Positions 1 to 7,476 of a DNA stretch of 64,000 nucleotides are shown here, piece by piece. The stretch spans positions 1-64,000 of the forward strand of contig NZ_JBHZSG010000010.1 in the NCBI RefSeq assembly GCF_043642205.1, in the 5' to 3' direction. The notes under the pieces are model-generated. The model made no database searches. It had not been told where the DNA came from and worked only from the letters and a program-made list of their open reading frames with translations. The stretch comes from Thalassotalea_A litorea. Its GTDB lineage: Bacteria; Pseudomonadota; Gammaproteobacteria; Enterobacterales; Alteromonadaceae. Numbering within the stretch: the stretch's first letter is position 1; the number at the start of each line of letters is the position of its first letter. The translations under genes were made by a program, and so were the position numbers.

Positions 1-102
1 ATATTTCATTAATATAGAATGACTATATCAATAAAATCTATGTGGTAACTGAACCTCTGCCCTAACTCTGAGTTGTGTACAAACTTAATGTGATTGGTAT
101 AA
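1..102. repeat. Right end of a MITE-like element, truncated by the window edge
   Basis: These bases match the last 101 bases of the complete element at 28009-28286 with only a few substitutions, near 94% by eye. They end in the terminal inverted repeat TGATTGGTATAA at 91-102. The left part lies outside the window. No ORF of note is inside, so this is a non-autonomous element. Confidence 0.85.
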
Positions 103-121
103 ATCATCCGTCAGACGGAAT

Positions 122-153
122 AAAAAAGGCAGAGCTAACGCTCTGCCTTTTTT
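122..153. terminator. Bidirectional rho-independent terminator
   Basis: GGCAGAGC (128-135) pairs perfectly with GCTCTGCC (140-147) around a four-base loop. A-run and T-run flank both sides, so it can stop transcription from either strand. It lies downstream of metK and may also serve a gene left of the window. Confidence 0.8.
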
Positions 154-252
154 ATACGATTGATAGCAAGATAAATGCGGTAATCTTGCTGCGTTTTTCC
201 TATTCTCTTCACTTTCCATCTTAATGCTTGAGGGGTTTCTCAACGAGCAGAT

Positions 253-279
253 CCTAAAAAAGGGCACGCATGCCCTTTT
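253..279 (-). terminator. metK terminator
   Basis: AAAGGGCA (259-266) pairs with TGCCCTTT (271-278). Read on the minus strand it is followed by a run of T. It begins about 15 bases after the metK stop codon, the expected place for its intrinsic terminator. Confidence 0.75.
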
Positions 280-293
280 AAATACGTCCGGGT

Positions 294-1484
294 TTAATCT
301 AATCCGGCTGCCTTGCGCAATGCGTCGGCCTTGTCCGTTTTTTCCCAGCTAAATGCGGTAAAGGTATCTTCACCAACGGTCATCTCATAGGGTTCACGAC
401 CAAAGTGGCCATATGCGGCGGTTTGCTGATACATGGGATGCAACAAATCGAGCATCTTGGTAATGCCGTATGGGCGCAAATCGAAATGCTCACGGACCAG
501 TTCAACCAATCTGTCTTCGTTAACTTTTCCACTGCCAAACGTTTCAATGGCGATCGAGGTTGGTTCAGCAACGCCGATGGCATAAGAAACCTGAATTTCA
601 CAACGGTCGGCAAGACCTGCTGCAACGATATTTTTCGCTACATAACGGCCTGCGTATGCGGCACTGCGATCGACTTTCGATGGATCTTTGCCGGAAAACG
701 CACCACCACCGTGACGAGCCATGCCACCGTAGGTATCGACGATAATTTTACGACCAGTAAGGCCACAATCACCAACAGGACCACCGATAACAAATCGACC
801 CGTTGGATTGATATGATATTTGGTATCTTTGGTCAGTAATTCTGCCGGAAGCGTGTGCTTAATAATATTTTCCATTACCGCATCGTAAAGGTCGTCTTGT
901 TTGATATCGGCATTATGCTGAGTCGATAAAACAACGGTATCAATGGCAACGGGCTTACCATCTTCATAAACAAAGGTAACCTGAGATTTTGCATCGGGGC
1001 GCAACCATGGCAGGATCCCGGATTTACGGGCTTCCGCCTGACGCTCGACCAAACGGTGCGAGTAATATAACGGTGCTGGCATCAAAGATTCTGTTTCATT
1101 GGTTGCATAACCAAACATTAACCCCTGATCTCCGGCGCCCTGATCTTCCGGCTTGGCACGATCAACACCTTGGGCAATTTCTGGCGATTGTTGGCCAATC
1201 AGGTTCATAATGCCACAGGTTTCGCCGTCGAAACCCACATCAGAAGAGGTATAACCAATGTCACAAATGACCTGACGGGTAATTTTTTCTAAATCTACCC
1301 AGGCTTCGGTAGTCACTTCTCCGGAGATAATCGCAACGCCGGTTTTTACCATGGTTTCACATGCTACTCGCGCATGTTTGTCCTGGGCAATGATTGCATC
1401 CAGTACCGCATCAGAAATTTGATCGGCGATTTTATCTGGGTGGCCTTCAGAAACCGATTCTGAAGTAAAGAATTGCTTTGCCAT
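294..1484 (-). CDS. metK: S-adenosylmethionine synthetase
   Basis: This cytoplasmic enzyme makes S-adenosylmethionine from methionine and ATP. The 396-residue product has full family length. The N-terminal SVSEGHPDKIAD motif (about residues 10-21) carries the ATP/metal-binding His and Asp, and GAGDQGLMFGYA near residue 117 is the methionine adenosyltransferase signature. The start MAKQFFTSES matches the usual family start. The gene stands alone, ended by a hairpin at 253-279. A tandem pair of met boxes lies about 130 bases upstream of the start codon, so repression by MetJ with SAM as co-repressor is likely. Identity is certain from sequence; regulation is inferred from the boxes. Confidence 0.98.
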   Translation of the reverse strand: MAKQFFTSESVSEGHPDKIADQISDAVLDAIIAQDKHARVACETMVKTGVAIISGEVTTEAWVDLEKITRQVICDIGYTSSDVGFDGETCGIMNLIGQQSPEIAQGVDRAKPEDQGAGDQGLMFGYATNETESLMPAPLYYSHRLVERQAEARKSGILPWLRPDAKSQVTFVYEDGKPVAIDTVVLSTQHNADIKQDDLYDAVMENIIKHTLPAELLTKDTKYHINPTGRFVIGGPVGDCGLTGRKIIVDTYGGMARHGGGAFSGKDPSKVDRSAAYAGRYVAKNIVAAGLADRCEIQVSYAIGVAEPTSIAIETFGSGKVNEDRLVELVREHFDLRPYGITKMLDLLHPMYQQTAAYGHFGREPYEMTVGEDTFTAFSWEKTDKADALRKAAGLD

Positions 1485-1614
1485 AATGCCTCTGTCTATT
1501 AAAAATTCAGTCGTAGTCTCGTTCGCAACAACTGCCTGGCCGTAAGATAAAAAGCATACGCCAAGTTCAACATATCGCGAATTCTACCTTCTCAAAAACG
1601 AGAAATCTACTTTT

Positions 1615-1630
1615 TTACGTCTAGACGTCT
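1615..1630. promoter_or_regulatory. Tandem MetJ operator (met boxes) of metK
   Basis: TTACGTCT followed directly by AGACGTCT gives two abutting copies of the MetJ consensus AGACGTCT, the second perfect. Cooperative MetJ dimers bind such tandem boxes. The site sits upstream of metK on its promoter side. The same arrangement recurs at 23506-23521. Confidence 0.85.
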
Positions 1631-1891
1631 AAAAAGGTTCAGTGACATTAATGGATGATCCATGTTGTGTTAACCCTAAATAATGTCAGGACACTTAACA
1701 CCCGTCATTCTTAGTCTTCGATTAGTTAATTTAATAGTATGTTTTGTAAGCTTTTTTTATTTAGGCATGGTTAATGCAAGTCAGTTTGTTGAATAAGGTC
1801 TGGACGTCTGTCGCTTATTTGGAGGCCAGCTCGGCAATTCACAATCTTGTGTTGTAGCGCGTTTCCTTACGTTATCAACAAGGAGTAAGCT

Positions 1892-1981
1892 ATGCCGTTA
1901 AAATATCGAATCTTCGTGAAATACCTATTACCATTTAGCATATTAATCATGTCGATTTACGCTCACAGTACCATAGGCTAA
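1892..1981 (+). CDS. Possible 29-residue hydrophobic small protein
   Basis: A short ORF starts at ATG 1892 with a strong ribosome site AAGGAG at 1880-1885, six bases ahead. The peptide begins with basic residues (MPLKYRIFVK) followed by a hydrophobic stretch (YLLPFSILIMSIYA) and ends HSTIG, resembling a signal peptide or single membrane segment. Immediately at its stop codon lies a hairpin, AGGAATC (1981-1987) with GATTCCT (1999-2005). An isolated met-box-like octamer GGACGTCT is at 1802-1809. I do not recognise a family. It could be a small membrane peptide, a leader peptide or the remnant of a longer secreted protein. Confidence 0.4.
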   Translation: MPLKYRIFVKYLLPFSILIMSIYAHSTIG

Positions 1982-2206
1982 GGAATCTAACCCACTGTGA
2001 TTCCTGTTTACCTGCGAATAACGACCACTTAAGTTAGCGCACGGCTCATTGATTTTAGTGAGCTGTGTTTGCTGCAAACACAGATCCTTTCGTATGTCAC
2101 TGGTATCGTTCTGTTGGACTTGTTTATCCGTATCTTGCTTTTCATTTCAACGTGTTTTTACGTACAATGCCCATTACTTTGAAGCGAATTTTGTAATTGA
2201 AAAACT
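1982..2206 (+). other. Structured leader region upstream of rsmE
   Basis: Three hairpins occur here: AGGAATC/GATTCCT (1981-2005), GCTCATT/AGTGAGC (2044-2063, one G-U pair), and the perfect nine-pair stem CTGTGTTTG/CAAACACAG with a three-base loop (2063-2083). No other gene is visible between 1982 and the rsmE start. The hairpins could end the short transcript before and/or form a leader for rsmE-gshB. Confidence 0.4.
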
Positions 2207-2959
2207 ATGACGCCCAAAACACGTATTTATCTTCCTGAAAATTTACTTAGTGGAGCGACTCTGGCGTTATCCGAGGATGCGTTTGGTCACGTGGTGCGAG
2301 TTCTTCGCTTGACCGAAGGTGATTGCATTGGCGTTTTCAACGGTGATGGTCATGATTATCTGGCGACTCTGACCAACGTTTCAAAAAAGCGAGCCAGTAT
2401 CCAGATCCACGAATCTATACCTGTGGATAATGAGTCGCCATTGCAGCTGCATCTTGGACAGGTGATATCGCGCGGCGACCGGATGGATTTTACCTTACAA
2501 AAATCCGTTGAACTGGGAGTTCGCGAAATTACGCCGTTATTCAGTGAACGTTGTGGTGTCAAGCTCAGTGGTGAGCGCAGGCAAAAGCGGGTTGCACAAT
2601 GGCAAAAAATTGTTATTGCTGCCTGTGAACAAAGTGGCCGTGCGTTTGTGCCGAAGGTGAATGATGCAATTTATCTGGGCGAGTTTTTAAAACAACAAAA
2701 TAAGGCGTTAAAAATTAACCTCCACCCAAGGGCCAAACATTCTATTATCAATTTACCTATGGAAGATTTGGCCGCGATACATGACAATCAGGTACGCTTG
2801 CTTATCGGTCCTGAAGGTGGTTTGAGCGACGCAGAAATTGAGCAGGCCGAACAATGGGGTTATACCGACGTATTGCTAGGGCCGCGGGTTTTGCGAACCG
2901 AAACAGCAGCATTGACGGCAATAACCGCTTTGCAATGTCGTTTTGGCGATTTACGTTAA
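2207..2959 (+). CDS. rsmE: 16S rRNA (uracil(1498)-N3)-methyltransferase
   Basis: This SPOUT-class enzyme methylates N3 of U1498 in 16S rRNA using SAM. The product is 250 residues, normal for RsmE. The N-terminal PUA-like part (HVVRVLRLTEGD near residue 28) is followed by the knotted methyltransferase domain. There LLIGPEGGLSDAE (about residue 198) and LGPRVLRTETA (about residue 225) form the SAM-binding loops. It is first of a rsmE-gshB-yqgE-ruvX string typical of gammaproteobacteria. The endA gene that often precedes rsmE is not present. Confidence 0.95.
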   Translation: MTPKTRIYLPENLLSGATLALSEDAFGHVVRVLRLTEGDCIGVFNGDGHDYLATLTNVSKKRASIQIHESIPVDNESPLQLHLGQVISRGDRMDFTLQKSVELGVREITPLFSERCGVKLSGERRQKRVAQWQKIVIAACEQSGRAFVPKVNDAIYLGEFLKQQNKALKINLHPRAKHSIINLPMEDLAAIHDNQVRLLIGPEGGLSDAEIEQAEQWGYTDVLLGPRVLRTETAALTAITALQCRFGDLR

Positions 2960-3050
2960 CCCTTAACTTGTTAATACGGCTGAACTAGAATGGCAACTAT
3001 TAATTCTGACATCGCCCAGTTGGCGACGAACAACAATTCAGGAATATTCA

Positions 3051-4016
3051 ATGACGATTAAACTTGGCGTGGTAATGGATCCTATTGAAACGGTGAAAAT
3101 TGCCAAAGATTCGAGTATGGCAATGATGCTCGAAGCACAAAAGCGTGGTTACGAACTGCACTATATGGAGATGGACGACTTATATATGTTGCAGGGGGAA
3201 GCGCGCGCAACCACCAAAACCGTTCGCGTCTTTGATGACCCGAAAAAATGGTATGAATTTACCAATGAGCAAGATATTGGTTTAGCGGATTTAGACGCTA
3301 TTATCATGCGCAAGGATCCACCATTTGATACTGAATACATTTATGCGACATATATGCTTGAACGTGCTGAAATTAACGGCACCCTTATTGTCAACAAACC
3401 GCAGAGTTTGCGAGATTGCAATGAAAAATTATTTACTGCCTGGTTTCCTGATTTAACTGCAGCGACTCTGGTGACCAGAAATAGTCAACGTATTCGTGAT
3501 TTTCATCAGCAGTATCAGGATGTTATCGTTAAACCTCTGGATGGTATGGGAGGTTCGTCGATTTTCCGAATGAAACAAGACGAAGCAAACGTTGGTGTGA
3601 TTATTGAAACTTTGACGGCACATGGTAGCCAGTATGCTATGATCCAAGAGTACATGCCTGAGATTGTGGATGGTGATAAACGTATCCTGATCGTAAATGG
3701 TGAGCCGATGCCGTATTGTCTGGCTCGTATTCCAGCCAAAGGCGAGACGCGTGGAAACCTTGCTGCAGGTGGGCGAGGAGTCGCGCGTCCTTTGTCAGCC
3801 AGCGATCGTCTCATCGCTGAAACCATAGCTCCAGAACTTAAAAAGCGTGGTTTATATTTTGTTGGGCTTGACGTTATTGGTGATAAAGTCACCGAAATAA
3901 ACGTGACCAGCCCAACCTGTATTCGTGAAATTGAAGCGGCATATCCAATTAATATCAGTGGTAAATTGATGGATGCCATTGAAGAAAATATCAACCAGAA
4001 TACGCCTCAACAATAA
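3051..4016 (+). CDS. gshB: Glutathione synthetase
   Basis: This ATP-grasp ligase joins gamma-glutamylcysteine and glycine, the last step of glutathione synthesis. The product is 321 residues, the usual size. The N-terminus MTIKLGVVMDPIETVKIAKDS is characteristic of bacterial GshB. The glycine-rich ATP-grasp loop PLDGMGGSSIFR is near residue 165, and the C-terminal INVTSPTCIREIE completes the glutathione and magnesium sites. A GGAA-type ribosome site precedes ATG 3051. It lies 91 bases after rsmE, probably co-transcribed, and is followed by a strong hairpin before yqgE. Confidence 0.97.
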   Translation: MTIKLGVVMDPIETVKIAKDSSMAMMLEAQKRGYELHYMEMDDLYMLQGEARATTKTVRVFDDPKKWYEFTNEQDIGLADLDAIIMRKDPPFDTEYIYATYMLERAEINGTLIVNKPQSLRDCNEKLFTAWFPDLTAATLVTRNSQRIRDFHQQYQDVIVKPLDGMGGSSIFRMKQDEANVGVIIETLTAHGSQYAMIQEYMPEIVDGDKRILIVNGEPMPYCLARIPAKGETRGNLAAGGRGVARPLSASDRLIAETIAPELKKRGLYFVGLDVIGDKVTEINVTSPTCIREIEAAYPINISGKLMDAIEENINQNTPQQ

Positions 4017-4027
4017 CAATAAACGCA

Positions 4028-4049
4028 AAGCCAGTGTCAGCACTGGCTT
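4028..4049. terminator. Hairpin between gshB and yqgE
   Basis: AAGCCAGTG (4028-4036) pairs perfectly with CACTGGCTT (4041-4049) around a four-base loop. There is no real T-run on the plus strand, so it may reduce readthrough or stabilise the gshB mRNA end rather than fully terminate. Confidence 0.5.
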
Positions 4050-4075
4050 CCTGGTCCAAGCATAGGAAGATTTGC

Positions 4076-4630
4076 GTGCAAAGTTTAGAACATCAGTTGT
4101 TGATAGCGATGCCCAGCCTAAATGATCCGTATTTTACCAAAACGGTGACTTACATCTGTGAGCATAACGAAAATGGTGCCATGGGATTAGTGATTAATAT
4201 CCCAGTTCGCATCACCCTCAAAGAATTACTTAAACAGATAGACGCCAAACAATCTCTGCAGGATGTTAGCAACCAGAGAGTGCTAGCAGGTGGCCCTGTA
4301 TCTCCGGATCGCGGCTTTGTGTTACACAGTGGTCAGGATGGCTGGCATTCGTCATTAACATTGCAAGATGACATTATGATCACCACCTCAAAAGATATTC
4401 TCCAGTCACTGGGTACCGAGCGAGCGCCAAAACAATTTATCGTGACCTTAGGTTATGCGGGTTGGTCTGCGGGACAGTTGGAGCAGGAATTACAGCAAAA
4501 TTCCTGGTTAAATACCGATGCGGATAAACAGATACTGTTCGATACTCCGATTGAACTGCGTTGGCAGCGGGCAGCAGAGAAGTTAGGTATAGATCTCGGC
4601 CATCTTTCCAGCGAAGTCGGCCACGCCTAG
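4076..4630 (+). CDS. yqgE: YqgE/AlgH (UPF0301) family protein
   Basis: This is a conserved single-domain cytoplasmic protein of the UPF0301/AlgH family, almost always beside ruvX (yqgF). Its molecular role is not established. I place the start at GTG 4076 (giving MQSLEHQLLIAMPSL) because AGGAAGA lies about seven bases upstream and the family starts there. Upstream in-frame codons fall inside the 4028-4049 hairpin. Family hallmarks are AMPSLNDPYFTKTVTYICEHN, GAMGLVIN and VLAGGPVSPDRGFVLH. The length is 184 residues, normal for the family. Confidence 0.92.
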   Translation: MQSLEHQLLIAMPSLNDPYFTKTVTYICEHNENGAMGLVINIPVRITLKELLKQIDAKQSLQDVSNQRVLAGGPVSPDRGFVLHSGQDGWHSSLTLQDDIMITTSKDILQSLGTERAPKQFIVTLGYAGWSAGQLEQELQQNSWLNTDADKQILFDTPIELRWQRAAEKLGIDLGHLSSEVGHA

Positions 4631-4947
4631 ATTTAGTGACCAGAATAACCCCTGTCATCGCTTGAAAGCTCAGCGGTATCGCAAGAACAAACGCACTGTT
4701 TCGCGCTACCGCTGACAATCTATCGACGAATGAGTAATTTATTCTTTAATGGTGTTATGTGGGGATTAGTCGTTGCAGAGAACCATCGGCATTTCGTCGC
4801 GTTTCAGGCTTTAACAGGTAACGGTAACTTTGATGGTTTAACTTAACCTTGGGCCAGGACGTTCTGATAGCGGTTTTCTTGTAGAACAAGCCAATTCCTT
4901 TTAAACTCTAATCCTTTAAAACACCCGTATTCTCAGGAGATGTATCT
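4631..4947. other. Intergenic region with a long imperfect hairpin
   Basis: CAGCGGTA (4671-4678) pairs with TACCGCTG (4707-4714) to form an imperfect hairpin downstream of yqgE. A 38-codon ORF (4730-4846) lacks a convincing ribosome site and I do not call it. The last bases hold the ribosome site of ruvX (AGGAGA, 4935-4940). Confidence 0.4.
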
Positions 4948-5382
4948 TTGTCCGCTTCCATTGGTTCTCGCACCGCATTAGGCTTTGATTTTGGTACCAA
5001 GCATATAGGTATCGCCGTTGGCCAGGAATTTACCGGTACGGCAAGGCCATTAAAAGCAATAAAGGCAAAAGATGGTATCCCCAATTTTGATTTGATTTTA
5101 GCGTTTATCAACGAATGGCAACCGGATATTCTGGTGGTGGGCTTGCCGCTTAACATGGATGGAACTGAACAGCCCTTTACCGCCCGAGCCAAAAAATTTG
5201 CGAATCGATTGCATGGCCGTTTTGGTCTTAATGTGGTGATGCAAGATGAGCGCCTGAGCACCGCGGATGCCAAGCAAAGCCTGTTTGCTCAGGGCGGTTA
5301 TAAAAACCTGCAAAAAGATAATATCGATTGTCAGTCTGCCGTCGTTATCTTAGAAAGCTGGTTTGAAAGCCAGTATCGTTAA
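4948..5382 (+). CDS. ruvX: Holliday junction resolvase-like / pre-16S rRNA nuclease
   Basis: This is the YqgF/RuvX nuclease of the RNase H-like fold, which matures the 5' end of 16S rRNA. The product has 144 residues. ALGFDFGTKHIGIAVGQ near residue 10 carries the first catalytic Asp; VVGLPLNMDGTEQ and DERLSTADA near residue 100 complete the active site. The start is TTG 4948, supported by AGGAGA seven bases upstream and by family alignment (MSASIGSRTALGFD). The stop codon and following hairpin lie in sequence resembling part of the 28009-28286 element. Confidence 0.95.
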   Translation: MSASIGSRTALGFDFGTKHIGIAVGQEFTGTARPLKAIKAKDGIPNFDLILAFINEWQPDILVVGLPLNMDGTEQPFTARAKKFANRLHGRFGLNVVMQDERLSTADAKQSLFAQGGYKNLQKDNIDCQSAVVILESWFESQYR

Positions 5383-5425
5383 AACTCACCGCTTGGGGAG
5401 TTTATCAGAGGCCCATTTATGGCTT
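5380..5425. repeat. Decayed fragment related to the MITE interior
   Basis: The bases following the ruvX stop share AAAACTCACC, GGGAGTT and GAGGCCCATTTA with the interior of the complete element (28140-28185), in the same order and spacing. The overall match is roughly 75-80% over 45 bases by eye. It includes the small hairpin AAACTC/GAGTTT that would serve as the ruvX 3' end. Confidence 0.55.
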
Positions 5426-5463
5426 TAACTCATAGCTGCGCAATAAACTTACTGTAATTGCTA

Positions 5464-7476
5464 TTACTCTGGGGTTCGAACCCTATTTCTCTCTAAACCG
5501 TTCGTCGCATCCACGGCCACCTGGGTAGCCGAAACGTCTTTATTAGGCGAATCTTCAACGATTAATTTGTGGCCGTTTATGGCTTTTTGCAAACGCATTT
5601 TTGATTCGCAGTCGGCCAATAGTCCATACATATTCTCTTTACGCCCGGCAAGGTCTACCAGCATGCTAGTGGTATGATAAGGAAATTTATAGGTTAAAAA
5701 TATGGAAGGGTTGAGGGCATCGATTTGAGCGATGATCCTGCTGTGAATCTGTAGTAGTCTGTGCATGTCGGTAGAGGGCAATAACATAACCAGCATACTT
5801 CCTTTGTAACGGCCTATGAGACTGGTGTGCGGCGCATTATTACGAAGAATTTGCGCGGTTTTTTCGATTAGCCAGTCGGCCAGGTTGTGGCCATTACGAT
5901 AATTGATGTCAGATAATTGATTCAACTGTAAACAAAATAGACAAGCAGTTTGTTGTTCCTGACTCTGAATAACCTGCCATTTTGCACTAAAAATTTTAAC
6001 CAGATGACTACGATCATAAACCTGAGTCAAGGGATCTAATTGCAACTTAGCTCGCAATGCATTTCTAGATTTGCGGATGCCAAATACACTCATACCCAGA
6101 CCTAGGACAATAATTATGGCAAGGGCAATGTAACCTAAACTGACAAGGTTTTGATTATCTAAGGTGTTAATTTCCTGATTGACGATACGTAGCTGGGATT
6201 TTTGTTTGGCAAGAAGCCGACTAAGTTCAGCGAAAAGTGCCTTGTTCTTCTCCAATTCAAACTCAAGATTTTTACGTACGCTTTCCTGTGCACGCTTTTG
6301 TATAAAACTATTTTTCTGACGCTCTAAGGCATCGGCCAGATAGGTATAGGTTTGTTCAGGTGTGCCAAAGGACTTGGCAAGTAATGCCATTATTTTCGCC
6401 GTTTGGTACAGGCTTGGATTAATTTTCAAAGATGGCGAATATGACATGGCCTTAGTGCCATAAAACCAGGCTTTATGGTGATTGTCTGTATGGTAGTAAC
6501 TGACGGCAAGGTGCGCATAAAACTCAGCCATATTCATCGGGTAATCATGCTTTTCAACTTGTGAAAGTTGTGGTTCCAGCGTATTAATTACCCAGGTATA
6601 GTTGCCTTTACGTAGCTGCAACTGCGCCATATCTGCCAGTACGCCTTCAACGATAATGTGCTCTGAGATATTCCTACAATGCGCAACGGTTGCGTGATAT
6701 AAAATATCGTCTGGTGATGTTTGATTTAATCCGATTAACGCATCCAGTTTGTGCGCAAATACTAAGCATTGTTGCCGACTGGTTAAATGACGATTGGTGA
6801 GTTGTCCTAGATATTCCAGGGCCTGGCGATAAGCGCCGAGTTTATTATGAAAATAGCCTATCCCCATAAGAGTTTTGGTATAAAGCCTCGGTTCGATATC
6901 TGGGTGAGGTAGCAATGCAAGAATACGGTCCAATTGTAAAAATGCTTGTTGGTAATCGCGCTCTAGTAAATGCAAGTTTAAAATATAAGAAAATGCCTGC
7001 AAACGCACATTAACATCGTTATGTTTGGATTGTTCGATAAATGCCTTTAAGGAAGCTTGATAATTTCCGATAAGGATTAAATGATACGCTCGCAGAAATT
7101 CGTACTGTGCCTGTTCGGAGCTATCTAAAGCACGGAGCTCAAGAATATCCAGGAGTGTTTGACTGAGCTTGATATTGGTTGAACGATAGTTTTCAGCGCT
7201 CGTAAGCAGTTCTGCCGTTGTCCAGCTCTGATAATCCACATTATCCGATACAACACCTTGTTGGTTATTATCAACGTCCTTCTGGGTATTTGCCGTTACC
7301 GGGTGGACCGAGAACCCCCAAAAAAACACAATAAGCACGAGGGCAGCAGCTTTTATATTTGCGCTCATTGTAGGTGATAAAAACGCCAAAGCCTTATTTG
7401 CATATTTTCCCATCGGAATGATATTTAGTGGCGCTTTCAAAAGCCTGCAGGATGAGAGTTTAAGTATTTGGTACAT
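5464..7476 (-). CDS. Membrane TPR protein with degenerate GGDEF domain
   Basis: The 670-residue product has an N-terminal hydrophobic segment ending in a signal-like VTA site (about 40-62). A helical TPR-like region follows (about 80-400), then a coiled coil, a second membrane segment (LGYIALAIIIVLGLGMSVFGI, about 448-468) and a C-terminal GGDEF fold. The GGDEF motif is replaced: GRYKGSML stands where RYGGDEF is expected, so cyclase activity is unlikely. It could bind c-di-GMP-related ligands or act as a scaffold. ATG 7476 has a perfect AGGAGG six bases ahead and overlaps the end of the upstream gene by 17 bases, implying coupling. The specific function is unknown. Confidence 0.8.
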   Translation of the reverse strand: MYQILKLSSCRLLKAPLNIIPMGKYANKALAFLSPTMSANIKAAALVLIVFFWGFSVHPVTANTQKDVDNNQQGVVSDNVDYQSWTTAELLTSAENYRSTNIKLSQTLLDILELRALDSSEQAQYEFLRAYHLILIGNYQASLKAFIEQSKHNDVNVRLQAFSYILNLHLLERDYQQAFLQLDRILALLPHPDIEPRLYTKTLMGIGYFHNKLGAYRQALEYLGQLTNRHLTSRQQCLVFAHKLDALIGLNQTSPDDILYHATVAHCRNISEHIIVEGVLADMAQLQLRKGNYTWVINTLEPQLSQVEKHDYPMNMAEFYAHLAVSYYHTDNHHKAWFYGTKAMSYSPSLKINPSLYQTAKIMALLAKSFGTPEQTYTYLADALERQKNSFIQKRAQESVRKNLEFELEKNKALFAELSRLLAKQKSQLRIVNQEINTLDNQNLVSLGYIALAIIIVLGLGMSVFGIRKSRNALRAKLQLDPLTQVYDRSHLVKIFSAKWQVIQSQEQQTACLFCLQLNQLSDINYRNGHNLADWLIEKTAQILRNNAPHTSLIGRYKGSMLVMLLPSTDMHRLLQIHSRIIAQIDALNPSIFLTYKFPYHTTSMLVDLAGRKENMYGLLADCESKMRLQKAINGHKLIVEDSPNKDVSATQVAVDATNGLERNRVRTPE

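Noticed and set aside
405..839. Open frame of 144 codons on the plus strand inside metK
   Set aside because: It is the antisense shadow of metK, has no ribosome site and its translation resembles no family.
4730..4846. 38-codon ORF between yqgE and ruvX
   Set aside because: No convincing ribosome site and no sign of conservation can be judged from one sequence.
5471..5490. GGGTTCGAACCC motif resembling a tRNA T-arm
   Set aside because: No acceptor, D-arm or anticodon stem can be drawn around it, and it lies inside the 3' end of the degenerate GGDEF gene.
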